Source: Panagrolaimus kolymaensis
Lineage: Eukaryota; Nematoda; Chromadorea; Rhabditida; Panagrolaimidae
NCBI GenBank assembly: GCA_028622995.1
Contig: JAJQJQ010000039.1
Coordinates: 310,001-374,000, forward strand
Direction of reading: 5' to 3'
Length of the DNA stretch: 64,000 nt
In this document: positions 23,981 through 37,900 of the stretch, piece by piece
Layout: each line of letters opens with the position of its first letter
Position numbering within the stretch: the first letter of the stretch is position 1
Program-made: the position numbers and the translations under genes
The notes under the pieces: generated by a model
What the model was told of the DNA's origin: nothing
The model's database searches: none
What the model saw: the letters and a program-made list of their open reading frames with translations, nothing else

Positions 23981-26900
23981 AATCAATCCACGAAGATTAA
24001 TTTACATAAACTAATTCGAAGATCGAAACTCAATTTCTTTGAATTGCGGCTATTTATTTGATTTTCCAAATATTTTTTATTTGTTTTTTAAAAGTCAAAA
24101 GTGCATCCCATTTTTAACTGGATGCCTCGAATTAAGGTGAATCAATCCACGAAGATTAATTTACATAAACTAATTCGAAGATCGAAACTCAATTTCTTTG
24201 AATTGCGGCTATTTATTTTATTTTCCAAATATTTTTTATTTGATTTTTTAAAGTCAAAAGTGCATCCCATTTTTAACTGGATGCCTCGAATTAAGGTGAA
24301 TCAATCCACGAAGATTAATTTACATAAACTAATTCGAAGATCGAAACTCAATTTCTTTGAATTGCGGCTATTTATTTTATTTTCCAAATATTTTTTATAT
24401 GTTTTTTTAAAGTCAAAAGTGCATCCCATTTTTAACTGGATGCCTCGAATTAAGGTGAATCAATCCACGAAGATTAATTTACATAAACTAATTCGAAGAT
24501 CAGAAACTCAATTTCTTTGAATTGCGGCTATTTATTTTATTTTCCAAATATTTTTTATATGTTTTTTTAAAGTCAAAAGTGCATCCCATTTTTAACTGGA
24601 TGCCTCGAATTAAGGTGAATCAATCCACGAAGATTAATTTACATAAACTAATTCGAAGATAGAAACTCAATTTCTTTGAATTGCGGCTATTTATTTTATT
24701 TTCCAAATATTTTTTATATGTTTTTTTAAAGTCAAAAGTGCATCCCATTTTTAACTGGATGCCTCGAATTAAGGTGAATCAATCCATGAAGATTCATTTA
24801 CATAAACAAAATCGAACATCAGAAACTCAAAATTTATGAATTGCGGCTATTTATTTTATTTTCCAAATATTTTTTATATGTTTTTTTAAAGTCAAAAGTG
24901 CATCCCATTTTTAACTGGATGCCTCGAATTAAGGTGAATCAATCCATGAAGATTCATTTACATAAACAAAATCGAACATCAGAAACTCAAAATTTATGAA
25001 TTGCGGCTATTTATTTTATTTTCCAAATATTTTTTATATGTTTTTTTAAAGTCAAAAGTGCATCCCATTTTTAACTGGATGCCTCGAATTAAGGTGAATC
25101 AATCCATGAAGATTCATTTACATAAACAAAATCGAACATCAGAAACTCAAAATTTATGAATTGCGGCTATTTTGTTTCTTTTCCAAATATTTTTTATTTG
25201 ATTTTTTAAAGTCAAAAGTGCATCCCATTTTTAACTGGATGCCTCGAATTAAGGTGAATCAATCCATGAAGATTCATTTACATAAACAAAATCGAACATC
25301 AGAAACTCAAAATTTATGAATTGCGGCTATTTTGTTTCTTTTCCAAATATTTTTTATTTGATTTTTTAAAGTCAAAAGTGCATCCCATTTTTAACTGGAT
25401 GCCTCGAATTAAGGTGAATCAATCCACGAAGATTAATTTACATAAACTAATTCGAAGATCGAAACTCAATTTCTTTGAATTGCGGCTATTTATTTTATTT
25501 TCCAAATATTTTTTATTTGATTTTTTAAAGTCAAAAGTGCATCCCATTTTTAACTGGATGCCTCGAATTAAGGTGAATCAATCCACGAAGATTAATTTAC
25601 ATAAACTAATTCGAAGATCGAAACTCAATTTCTTTGAATTGCGGCTATTTATTTTATTTTCCAAATATTTTTTATTTGATTTTTTAAAGTCAAAAGTGCA
25701 TCCCATTTTTAACTGGATGCCTCGAATTAAGGTGAATCAATCCACGAAGATTAATTTACATAAACTAATTCGAAGATCGAAACTCAATTTCTTTGAATTG
25801 CGGCTATTTATTTTATTTTCCAAATATATTTTATTTGATTTTTTAAAGTCAAAAGTGCATCCCATTTTTAACTGGATGCCTCGAATTAAGGTGAATCAAT
25901 CCACGAAGATTAATTTACATAAACTAATTCGAAGATCGAAACTCAATTTCTTTGAATTGCGGCTATTTATTTTATTTTCCAAATATTTTTTATTTGATTT
26001 TTTAAAGTCAAAAGTGCATCCCATTTTTAACTGGATGCCTCGAATTAAGGTGAATCAATCCACGAAGATTAATTTACATAAACTAATTCGAAGATCGAAA
26101 CTCAATTTCTTTGAATTGCGGCTATTTATTTTATTTTCCAAATATTTTTTATATGTTTTTTTAAAGTCAAAAGTGCATCCCATTTTTAACTGGATGCCTC
26201 GAATTAAGGTGAATCAATCCACGAAGATTAATTTACATAAACTAATTCGAAGATCAGAAACTCAATTTCTTTGAATTGCGGCTATTTATTTTATTTTCCA
26301 AATATTTTTTATATGTTTTTTTAAAGTCAAAAGTGCATCCCATTTTTAACTGGATGCCTCGAATTAAGGTGAATCAATCCACGAAGATTAATTTACATAA
26401 ACTAATTCGAAGATCAGAAACTCAATTTCTTTGAATTGCGGCTATTTATTTTATTTTCCAAATATTTTTTATTTGTTTTTTTAAAGTCAAAAGTGCATCC
26501 CATTTTTAACTGGATGCCTCGAATTAAGGTGAATCAATCCACGAAGATTAATTTACATAAACTAATTCGAAGATCAGAAACTCAATTTCTTTGAATTGCG
26601 GCTATTTATTTTATTTTCCAAATATTTTTTATATGTTTTTTTAAAGTCAAAAGTGCATCCCATTTTTAACTGGATGCCTCGAATTAAGGTGAATCAATCC
26701 ACGAAGATTAATTTACATAAACAAAATCGAACATCAGAAACTCAAAATTTATGAATTGCGGCTATTTTGTTTCTTTTCCAAATATTTTTTATTTGATTTT
26801 TTAAAGTCAAAAGTGCATCCCATTTTTAACTGGATGCCTCGAATTAAGGTGAATCAATCCACGAAGATTAATTTACATAAACTAATTCGAAGATCAGAAA

Positions 26901-27011
26901 CTCAATTTCTTTGAATTGCGGCTATTTATTTTATTTTCCAAATATTTTTTATATGTTTTTTTAAAGTCAAAAGTGCATCCCATTTTTAACTGGATGCCTC
27001 GAATTAAGGTG
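23981..27011. repeat. Large higher-order unit of array B, ~3.03 kb, 19 monomers (copy 1)
   Basis: The marker TATTTGATTTTCC (usual TATTTTATTTTCC) occurs in the copy at 23981 and again in the copy at 27012. After each the order is the same: B1 159-bp with TTTGA, B1 159-bp with TATGT, B1 160-bp with TATGT, a GATAGAAAC copy, two B2 copies with TATTTATTTT, two B2 copies with TATTTTGTTT, then a run of 159-bp B1 copies. Upstream order also matches over four monomers, apart from one extra copy at 26852 before the second marker. Confidence 0.85.
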
Positions 27012-29561
27012 AATCAATCCACGAAGATTAATTTACATAAACTAATTCGAAGATCAGAAACTCAATTTCTTTGAATTGCGGCTATTTATTTGATTTTCCA
27101 AATATTTTTTATTTGTTTTTTTAAAGTCAAAAGTGCATCCCATTTTTAACTGGATGCCTCGAATTAAGGTGAATCAATCCACGAAGATTAATTTACATAA
27201 ACTAATTCGAAGATCGAAACTCAATTTCTTTGAATTGCGGCTATTTATTTTATTTTCCAAATATTTTTTATTTGATTTTTTAAAGTCAAAAGTGCATCCC
27301 ATTTTTAACTGGATGCCTCGAATTAAGGTGAATCAATCCACGAAGATTAATTTACATAAACTAATTCGAAGATCGAAACTCAATTTCTTTGAATTGCGGC
27401 TATTTATTTTATTTTCCAAATATTTTTTATATGTTTTTTTAAAGTCAAAAGTGCATCCCATTTTTAACTGGATGCCTCGAATTAAGGTGAATCAATCCAC
27501 GAAGATTAATTTACATAAACTAATTCGAAGATCAGAAACTCAATTTCTTTGAATTGCGGCTATTTATTTTATTTTCCAAATATTTTTTATATGTTTTTTT
27601 AAAGTCAAAAGTGCATCCCATTTTTAACTGGATGCCTCGAATTAAGGTGAATCAATCCACGAAGATTAATTTACATAAACTAATTCGAAGATAGAAACTC
27701 AATTTCTTTGAATTGCGGCTATTTATTTTATTTTCCAAATATTTTTTATTTGTTTTTTTAAAGTCAAAAGTGCATCCCATTTTTAACTGGATGCCTCGAA
27801 TTAAGGTGAATCAATCCATGAAGATTCATTTACATAAACAAAATCGAACATCAGAAACTCAAAATTTATGAATTGCGGCTATTTATTTTATTTTCCAAAT
27901 ATTTTTTATATGTTTTTTTAAAGTCAAAAGTGCATCCCATTTTTAACTGGATGCCTCGAATTAAGGTGAATCAATCCATGAAGATTCATTTACATAAACA
28001 AAATCGAACATCAGAAACTCAAAATTTATGAATTGCGGCTATTTATTTTATTTTCCAAATATTTTTTATTTGTTTTTTTAAAGTCAAAAGTGCATCCCAT
28101 TTTTAACTGGATGCCTCGAATTAAGGTGAATCAATCCATGAAGATTCATTTACATAAACAAAATCGAACATCAGAAACTCAAAATTTATGAATTGCGGCT
28201 ATTTTGTTTCTTTTCCAAATATTTTTTATTTGATTTTTTAAAGTCAAAAGTGCATCCCATTTTTAACTGGATGCCTCGAATTAAGGTGAATCAATCCATG
28301 AAGATTCATTTACATAAACAAAATCGAACATCAGAAACTCAAAATTTATGAATTGCGGCTATTTTGTTTCTTTTCCAAATATTTTTTATTTGATTTTTTA
28401 AAGTCAAAAGTGCATCCCATTTTTAACTGGATGCCTCGAATTAAGGTGAATCAATCCACGAAGATTAATTTACATAAACTAATTCGAAGATCGAAACTCA
28501 ATTTCTTTGAATTGCGGCTATTTATTTTATTTTCCAAATATTTTTTATTTGATTTTTTAAAGTCAAAAGTGCATCCCATTTTTAACTGGATGCCTCGAAT
28601 TAAGGTGAATCAATCCACGAAGATTAATTTACATAAACTAATTCGAAGATCGAAACTCAATTTCTTTGAATTGCGGCTATTTATTTTATTTTCCAAATAT
28701 TTTTTATTTGATTTTTTAAAGTCAAAAGTGCATCCCATTTTTAACTGGATGCCTCGAATTAAGGTGAATCAATCCACGAAGATTAATTTACATAAACTAA
28801 TTCGAAGATCGAAACTCAATTTCTTTGAATTGCGGCTATTTATTTTATTTTCCAAATATTTTTTATTTGATTTTTTAAAGTCAAAAGTGCATCCCATTTT
28901 TAACTGGATGCCTCGAATTAAGGTGAATCAATCCACGAAGATTAATTTACATAAACTAATTCGAAGATCGAAACTCAATTTCTTTGAATTGCGGCTATTT
29001 ATTTTATTTTCCAAATATTTTTTATTTGATTTTTTAAAGTCAAAAGTGCATCCCATTTTTAACTGGATGCCTCGAATTAAGGTGAATCAATCCACGAAGA
29101 TTAATTTACATAAACTAATTCGAAGATCGAAACTCAATTTCTTTGAATTGCGGCTATTTATTTTATTTTCCAAATATTTTTTATTTGATTTTTTAAAGTC
29201 AAAAGTGCATCCCATTTTTAACTGGATGCCTCGAATTAAGGTGAATCAATCCACGAAGATTAATTTACATAAACTAATTCGAAGATCGAAACTCAATTTC
29301 TTTGAATTGCGGCTATTTATTTTATTTTCCAAATATTTTTTATTTGGTTTTTTAAAGTCAAAAGTGCATCCCATTTTTAACTGGATGCCTCGAATTAAGG
29401 TGAATCAATCCACGAAGATTAATTTACATAAACTAATTCGAAGATAGAAACTCAATTTCTTTGAATTGCGGCTATTTATTTTATTTTCCAAATATTTTTT
29501 ATTTGATTTTTTAAAGTCAAAAGTGCATCCCATTTTTAACTGGATGCCTCGAATTAAGGTG
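27012..29561. repeat. Large higher-order unit of array B (copy 2, diverging at its end)
   Basis: It follows copy 1 monomer by monomer from the TATTTGATTTTCC marker through the paired B2 copies at 28129 and 28289. Small differences are TTTGT for TATGT at two members and the 160-bp rather than 159-bp allele in the first. After 28449 it continues with five 159-bp TTTGA copies, a TTTGG copy and a GATAGAAAC copy, unlike copy 1. Confidence 0.78.
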
Positions 29562-30675
29562 AATCAATCCATGAAGATTCATTTACATAAACAAAATCGA
29601 ACATCAGAAACTCAAAATTTATGAATTGCGGCTATTTTGTTTCTTTTCCAAATATTTTTTATTTGATTTTTTAAAGTCAAAAGTGCATCCCATTTTTAAC
29701 TGGATGCCTCGAATTAAGGTGAATCAATCCACGAAGATTAATTTACATAAACTAATTCGAAGATCGAAACTCAATTTCTTTGAATTGCGGCTATTTATTT
29801 TATTTTCCAAATATTTTTTATTTGATTTTTTAAAGTCAAAAGTGCATCCCATTTTTAACTGGATGCCTCGAATTAAGGTGAATCAATCCACGAAGATTAA
29901 TTTACATAAACTAATTCGAAGATCGAAACTCAATTTCTTTGAATTGCGGCTATTTATTTTATTTTCCAAATATATTTTATTTGATTTTTTAAAGTCAAAA
30001 GTGCATCCCATTTTTAACTGGATGCCTCGAATTAAGGTGAATCAATCCACGAAGATTAATTTACATAAACTAATTCGAAGATCGAAACTCAATTTCTTTG
30101 AATTGCGGCTATTTATTTTATTTTCCAAATATTTTTTATTTGATTTTTTAAAGTCAAAAGTGCATCCCATTTTTAACTGGATGCCTCGAATTAAGGTGAA
30201 TCAATCCACGAAGATTAATTTACATAAACTAATTCGAAGATCGAAACTCAATTTCTTTGAATTGCGGCTATTTATTTTATTTTCCAAATATTTTTTATTT
30301 GATTTTTTAAAGTCAAAAGTGCATCCCATTTTTAACTGGATGCCTCGAATTAAGGTGAATCAATCCACGAAGATTAATTTACATAAACTAATTCGAAGAT
30401 CGAAACTCAATTTCTTTGAATTGCGGCTATTTATTTTATTTTCCAAATATTTTTTATTTGGTTTTTTAAAGTCAAAAGTGCATCCCATTTTTAACTGGAT
30501 GCCTCGAATTAAGGTGAATCAATCCACGAAGATTAATTTACATAAACTAATTCGAAGATAGAAACTCAATTTCTTTGAATTGCGGCTATTTATTTTATTT
30601 TCCAAATATTTTTTATTTGATTTTTTAAAGTCAAAAGTGCATCCCATTTTTAACTGGATGCCTCGAATTAAGGTG
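28289..30675. repeat. Eight/seven-monomer higher-order repeat (1273 and 1114 bp)
   Basis: The unit starts with a B2 copy (28289, then 29562), followed by 159-bp B1 copies with TTTGA (five, then four), one 159-bp B1 with TTTGG and one GATAGAAAC copy. The second unit is one monomer shorter. It carries the variant AAATATATTTTATTT in the copy at 29881, the same change seen in the copy at 25735, which links it to the 3-kb units upstream. Confidence 0.8.
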
Positions 30676-32111
30676 AATCAATCCATGAAGATTCATTTAC
30701 ATAAACAAAATCGAACATCAGAAACTCAAAATTTATGAATTGCGGCTATTTATTTTATTTTCCAAATATTTTTTATTTGGTTTTTTAAAGTCAAAAGTGC
30801 ATCCCATTTTTAACTGGATGCCTCGAATTAAGGTGAATCAATCCACGAAGATTAATTTACATAAACTAATTCGAAGATCGAAACTCAATTTCTTTGAATT
30901 GCGGCTATTTATTTTATTTTCCAAATATTTTTTATTTGGTTTTTTAAAGTCAAAAGTACATCCCATTTTTAACTGGATGCCTCGAATTAAGGTGAATCAA
31001 TCCACGAAGATTAATTTACATAAACTAATTCGAAGATCGAAACTCAATTTCTTTGAATTGCGGCTATTTATTTTATTTTCCAAATATTTTTTATATGTTT
31101 TTTTAAAGTCAAAAGTGCATCCCATTTTTAACTGGATGCCTCGAATTAAGGTGAATCAATCCACGAAGATTAATTTACATAAACTAATTCGAAGATCAGA
31201 AACTCAATTTCTTTGAATTGCGGCTATTTATTTTATTTTCCAAATATTTTTTATATGTTTTTTTAAAGTCAAAAGTGCATCCCATTTTTAACTGGATGCC
31301 TCGAATTAAGGTGAATCAATCCACGAAGATTAATTTACATAAACTAATTCGAAGATAGAAACTCAATTTCTTTGAATTGCGGCTATTTATTTTATTTTCC
31401 AAATATTTTTTATATGTTTTTTTAAAGTCAAAAGTGCATCCCATTTTTAACTGGATGCCTCGAATTAAGGTGAATCAATCCACGAAGATTAATTTACATA
31501 AACTAATTCGAAGATCAGAAACTCAATTTCTTTGAATTGCGGCTATTTATTTTATTTTCCAAATATTTTTTATATGTTTTTTTAAAGTCAAAAGTGCATC
31601 CCATTTTTAACTGGATGCCTCGAATTAAGGTGAATCAATCCACGAAGATTAATTTACATAAACTAATTCGAAGATCAGAAACTCAATTTCTTTGAATTGC
31701 GGCTATTTATTTTATTTTCCAAATATTTTTTATATGTTTTTTTAAAGTCAAAAGTGCATCCCATTTTTAACTGGATGCCTCGAATTAAGGTGAATCAATC
31801 CACGAAGATTAATTTACATAAACTAATTCGAAGATAGAAACTCAATTTCTTTGAATTGCGGCTATTTATTTTATTTTCCAAATATTTTTTATATGTTTTT
31901 TTAAAGTCAAAAGTGCATCCCATTTTTAACTGGATGCCTCGAATTAAGGTGAATCAATCCACGAAGATTAATTTACATAAACTAATTCGAAGATCAGAAA
32001 CTCAATTTCTTTGAATTGCGGCTATTTATTTTATTTTCCAAATATTTTTTATATGTTTTTTTAAAGTCAAAAGTGCATCCCATTTTTAACTGGATGCCTC
32101 GAATTAAGGTG

Positions 32112-33383
32112 AATCAATCCACGAAGATTAATTTACATAAACTAATTCGAAGATCGAAACTCAATTTCTTTGAATTGCGGCTATTTATTTTATTTTCCAA
32201 ATATTTTTTATTTGATTTTTTAAAGTCAAAAGTGCATCCCATTTTTAACTGGATGCCTCGAATTAAGGTGAATCAATCCACGAAGATTAATTTACATAAA
32301 CTAATTCGAAGATCGAAACTCAATTTCTTTGAATTGCGGCTATTTATTTTATTTTCCAAATATTTTTTATTTGGTTTTTTAAAGTCAAAAGTGCATCCCA
32401 TTTTTAACTGGATGCCTCGAATTAAGGTGAATCAATCCACGAAGATTAATTTACATAAACTAATTCGAAGATCGAAACTCAATTTCTTTGAATTGCGGCT
32501 ATTTATTTTATTTTCCAAATATTTTTTATTTGATTTTTTAAAGTCAAAAGTGCATCCCATTTTTAACTGGATGCCTCGAATTAAGGTGAATCAATCCACG
32601 AAGATTAATTTACATAAACTAATTCGAAGATCGAAACTCAATTTCTTTGAATTGCGGCTATTTATTTTATTTTCCAAATATTTTTTATTTGATTTTTTAA
32701 AGTCAAAAGTGCATCCCATTTTTAACTGGATGCCTCGAATTAAGGTGAATCAATCCACGAAGATTAATTTACATAAACTAATTCGAAGATCGAAACTCAA
32801 TTTCTTTGAATTGCGGCTATTTATTTTATTTTCCAAATATTTTTTATATGTTTTTTTAAAGTCAAAAGTGCATCCCATTTTTAACTGGATGCCTCGAATT
32901 AAGGTGAATCAATCCACGAAGATTAATTTACATAAACTAATTCGAAGATCGAAACTCAATTTCTTTGAATTGCGGCTATTTATTTTATTTTCCAAATATT
33001 TTTTATTTGATTTTTTAAAGTCAAAAGTGCATCCCATTTTTAACTGGATGCCTCGAATTAAGGTGAATCAATCCACGAAGATTAATTTACATAAACTAAT
33101 TCGAAGATCGAAACTCAATTTCTTTGAATTGCGGCTATTTATTTTATTTTCCAAATATTTTTTATTTGATTTTTTAAAGTCAAAAGTGCATCCCATTTTT
33201 AACTGGATGCCTCGAATTAAGGTGAATCAATCCACGAAGATTAATTTACATAAACTAATTCGAAGATCGAAACTCAATTTCTTTGAATTGCGGCTATTTA
33301 TTTTATTTTCCAAATATTTTTTATTTGGTTTTTTAAAGTCAAAAGTGCATCCCATTTTTAACTGGATGCCTCGAATTAAGGTG
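32112..33383. repeat. Run of eight consecutive 159-bp B1 copies
   Basis: All eight copies have the GATCGAAAC deletion allele, so each is 159 bp, or exactly 53 codons. One + strand frame therefore stays open across the run, from 32016 to 33428 (470 codons). The order of TTTGA, TTTGG and TATGT states within it is irregular. The open frame is hydrophobic, low-complexity and strictly repeat-derived; I do not call it a gene. Confidence 0.8.
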
Positions 33384-33542
33384 AATCAATCCACGAAGAT
33401 TAATTTACATAAACTAATTCGAAGATAGAAACTCAATTTCTTTGAATTGCGGCTATTTATTTTATTTTCCAAATATTTTTTATTTGATTTTTTAAAGTCA
33501 AAAGTGCATCCCATTTTTAACTGGATGCCTCGAATTAAGGTG

Positions 33543-34182
33543 AATCAATCCATGAAGATTCATTTACATAAACAAAATCGAACATCAGAAACTCAAAATT
33601 TATGAATTGCGGCTATTTTGTTTCTTTTCCAAATATTTTTTATTTGATTTTTTAAAGTCAAAAGTGCATCCCATTTTTAACTGGATGCCTCGAATTAAGG
33701 TGAATCAATCCATGAAGATTCATTTACATAAACAAAATCGAACATCAGAAACTCAAAATTTATGAATTGCGGCTATTTTGTTTCTTTTCCAAATATTTTT
33801 TATTTGATTTTTTAAAGTCAAAAGTGCATCCCATTTTTAACTGGATGCCTCGAATTAAGGTGAATCAATCCATGAAGATTCATTTACATAAACAAAATCG
33901 AACATCAGAAACTCAAAATTTATGAATTGCGGCTATTTTGTTTCTTTTCCAAATATTTTTTATTTGATTTTTTAAAGTCAAAAGTGCATCCCATTTTTAA
34001 CTGGATGCCTCGAATTAAGGTGAATCAATCCATGAAGATTCATTTACATAAACAAAATCGAACATCAGAAACTCAAAATTTATGAATTGCGGCTATTTTG
34101 TTTCTTTTCCAAATATTTTTTATTTGATTTTTTAAAGTCAAAAGTGCATCCCATTTTTAACTGGATGCCTCGAATTAAGGTG
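33543..34182. repeat. Run of four consecutive B2 copies
   Basis: Copies at 33543, 33703, 33863 and 34023 are all B2 with TATTTTGTTT and TTTGA and look identical by eye. Most other B2 copies occur singly or in pairs, so this suggests a recent local amplification of a B2 pair. Confidence 0.8.
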
Positions 34183-34978
34183 AATCAATCCACGAAGATT
34201 AATTTACATAAACTAATTCGAAGATCGAAACTCAATTTCTTTGAATTGCGGCTATTTATTTTATTTTCCAAATATTTTTTATTTGATTTTTTAAAGTCAA
34301 AAGTGCATCCCATTTTTAACTGGATGCCTCGAATTAAGGTGAATCAATCCACGAAGATTAATTTACATAAACTAATTCGAAGATAGAAACTCAATTTCTT
34401 TGAATTGCGGCTATTTATTTTATTTTCCAAATATTTTTTATTTGATTTTTTAAAGTCAAAAGTGCATCCCATTTTTAACTGGATGCCTCGAATTAAGGTG
34501 AATCAATCCATGAAGATTCATTTACATAAACAAAATCGAACATCAGAAACTCAAAATTTATGAATTGCGGCTATTTATTTTATTTTCCAAATATTTTTTA
34601 TTTGGTTTTTTAAAGTCAAAAGTGCATCCCATTTTTAACTGGATGCCTCGAATTAAGGTGAATCAATCCACGAAGATTAATTTACATAAACTAATTCGAA
34701 GATCGAAACTCAATTTCTTTGAATTGCGGCTATTTATTTTATTTTCCAAATATTTTTTATTTGGTTTTTTAAAGTCAAAAGTGCATCCCATTTTTAACTG
34801 GATGCCTCGAATTAAGGTGAATCAATCCACGAAGATTAATTTACATAAACTAATTCGAAGATCGAAACTCAATTTCTTTGAATTGCGGCTATTTATTTTA
34901 TTTTCCAAATATTTTTTATATGTTTTTTTAAAGTCAAAAGTGCATCCCATTTTTAACTGGATGCCTCGAATTAAGGTG

Positions 34979-37900
34979 AATCAATCCACGAAGATTAATT
35001 TACATAAACTAATTCGAAGATAGAAACTCAATTTCTTTGAATTGCGGCTATTTATTTTATTTTCCAAATATTTTTTATATGTTTTTTTAAAGTCAAAAGT
35101 GCATCCCATTTTTAACTGGATGCCTCGAATTAAGGTGAATCAATCCACGAAGATTAATTTACATAAACTAATTCGAAGATCAGAAACTCAATTTCTTTGA
35201 ATTGCGGCTATTTATTTTATTTTCCAAATATTTTTTATATGTTTTTTTAAAGTCAAAAGTGCATCCCATTTTTAACTGGATGCCTCGAATTAAGGTGAAT
35301 CAATCCACGAAGATTAATTTACATAAACTAATTCGAAGATAGAAACTCAATTTCTTTGAATTGCGGCTATTTATTTTATTTTCCAAATATTTTTTATATG
35401 TTTTTTTAAAGTCAAAAGTGCATCCCATTTTTAACTGGATGCCTCGAATTAAGGTGAATCAATCCACGAAGATTAATTTACATAAACTAATTCGAAGATC
35501 AGAAACTCAATTTCTTTGAATTGCGGCTATTTATTTTATTTTCCAAATATTTTTTATTTGTTTTTTTAAAGTCAAAAGTGCATCCCATTTTTAACTGGAT
35601 GCCTCGAATTAAGGTGAATCAATCCACGAAGATTAATTTACATAAACTAATTCGAAGATAGAAACTCAATTTCTTTGAATTGCGGCTATTTATTTTATTT
35701 TCCAAATATTTTTTATATGTTTTTTTAAAGTCAAAAGTGCATCCCATTTTTAACTGGATGCCTCGAATTAAGGTGAATCAATCCACGAAGATTAATTTAC
35801 ATAAACTAATTCGAAGATAGAAACTCAATTTCTTTGAATTGCGGCTATTTATTTTATTTTCCAAATATTTTTTATATGTTTTTTTAAAGTCAAAAGTGCA
35901 TCCCATTTTTAACTGGATGCCTCGAATTAAGGTGAATCAATCCACGAAGATTAATTTACATAAACTAATTCGAAGATAGAAACTCAATTTCTTTGAATTG
36001 CGGCTATTTATTTTATTTTCCAAATATTTTTTATTTGTTTTTTTAAAGTCAAAAGTGCATCCCATTTTTAACTGGATGCCTCGAATTAAGGTGAATCAAT
36101 CCACGAAGATTAATTTACATAAACTAATTCGAAGATCGAAACTCAATTTCTTTGAATTGCGGCTATTTATTTTATTTTCCAAATATTTTTTATTTGGTTT
36201 TTTAAAGTCAAAAGTGCATCCCATTTTTAACTGGATGCCTCGAATTAAGGTGAATCAATCCACGAAGATTAATTTACATAAACTAATTCGAAGATAGAAA
36301 CTCAATTTCTTTGAATTGCGGCTATTTATTTTATTTTCCAAATATTTTTTATATGTTTTTTTAAAGTCAAAAGTGCATCCCATTTTTAACTGGATGCCTC
36401 GAATTAAGGTGAATCAATCCACGAAGATTAATTTACATAAACTAATTCGAAGATAGAAACTCAATTTCTTTGAATTGCGGCTATTTATTTTATTTTCCAA
36501 ATATTTTTTATTTGTTTTTTTAAAGTCAAAAGTGCATCCCATTTTTAACTGGATGCCTCGAATTAAGGTGAATCAATCCATGAAGATTCATTTACATAAA
36601 CAAAATCGAACATCAGAAACTCAAAATTTATGAATTGCGGCTATTTATTTTATTTTCCAAATATTTTTTATATGTTTTTTTAAAGTCAAAAGTGCATCCC
36701 ATTTTTAACTGGATGCCTCGAATTAAGGTGAATCAATCCACGAAGATTAATTTACATAAACTAATTCGAAGATAGAAACTCAATTTCTTTGAATTGCGGC
36801 TATTTATTTTATTTTCCAAATATTTTTTATTTGTTTTTTTAAAGTCAAAAGTGCATCCCATTTTTAACTGGATGCCTCGAATTAAGGTGAATCAATCCAC
36901 GAAGATTAATTTACATAAACTAATTCGAAGATCGAAACTCAATTTCTTTGAATTGCGGCTATTTATTTTATTTTCCAAATATTTTTTATTTGGTTTTTTA
37001 AAGTCAAAAGTGCATCCCATTTTTAACTGGATGCCTCGAATTAAGGTGAATCAATCCACGAAGATTAATTTACATAAACTAATTCGAAGATAGAAACTCA
37101 ATTTCTTTGAATTGCGGCTATTTATTTTATTTTCCAAATATTTTTTATTTGTTTTTTTAAAGTCAAAAGTGCATCCCATTTTTAACTGGATGCCTCGAAT
37201 TAAGGTGAATCAATCCATGAAGATTCATTTACATAAACAAAATCGAACATCAGAAACTCAAAATTTATGAATTGCGGCTATTTATTTTATTTTCCAAATA
37301 TTTTTTATATGTTTTTTTAAAGTCAAAAGTGCATCCCATTTTTAACTGGATGCCTCGAATTAAGGTGAATCAATCCACGAAGATTAATTTACATAAACTA
37401 ATTCGAAGATCGAAACTCAATTTCTTTGAATTGCGGCTATTTATTTTATTTTCCAAATATTTTTTATTTGATTTTTTAAAGTCAAAAGTGCATCCCATTT
37501 TTAACTGGATGCCTCGAATTAAGGTGAATCAATCCACGAAGATTAATTTACATAAACTAATTCGAAGATAGAAACTCAATTTCTTTGAATTGCGGCTATT
37601 TATTTTATTTTCCAAATATTTTTTATTTGATTTTTTAAAGTCAAAAGTGCATCCCATTTTTAACTGGATGCCTCGAATTAAGGTGAATCAATCCACGAAG
37701 ATTAATTTACATAAACTAATTCGAAGATAGAAACTCAATTTCTTTGAATTGCGGCTATTTATTTTATTTTCCAAATATTTTTTATTTGTTTTTTTAAAGT
37801 CAAAAGTGCATCCCATTTTTAACTGGATGCCTCGAATTAAGGTGAATCAATCCACGAAGATTAATTTACATAAACTAATTCGAAGATCGAAACTCAATTT

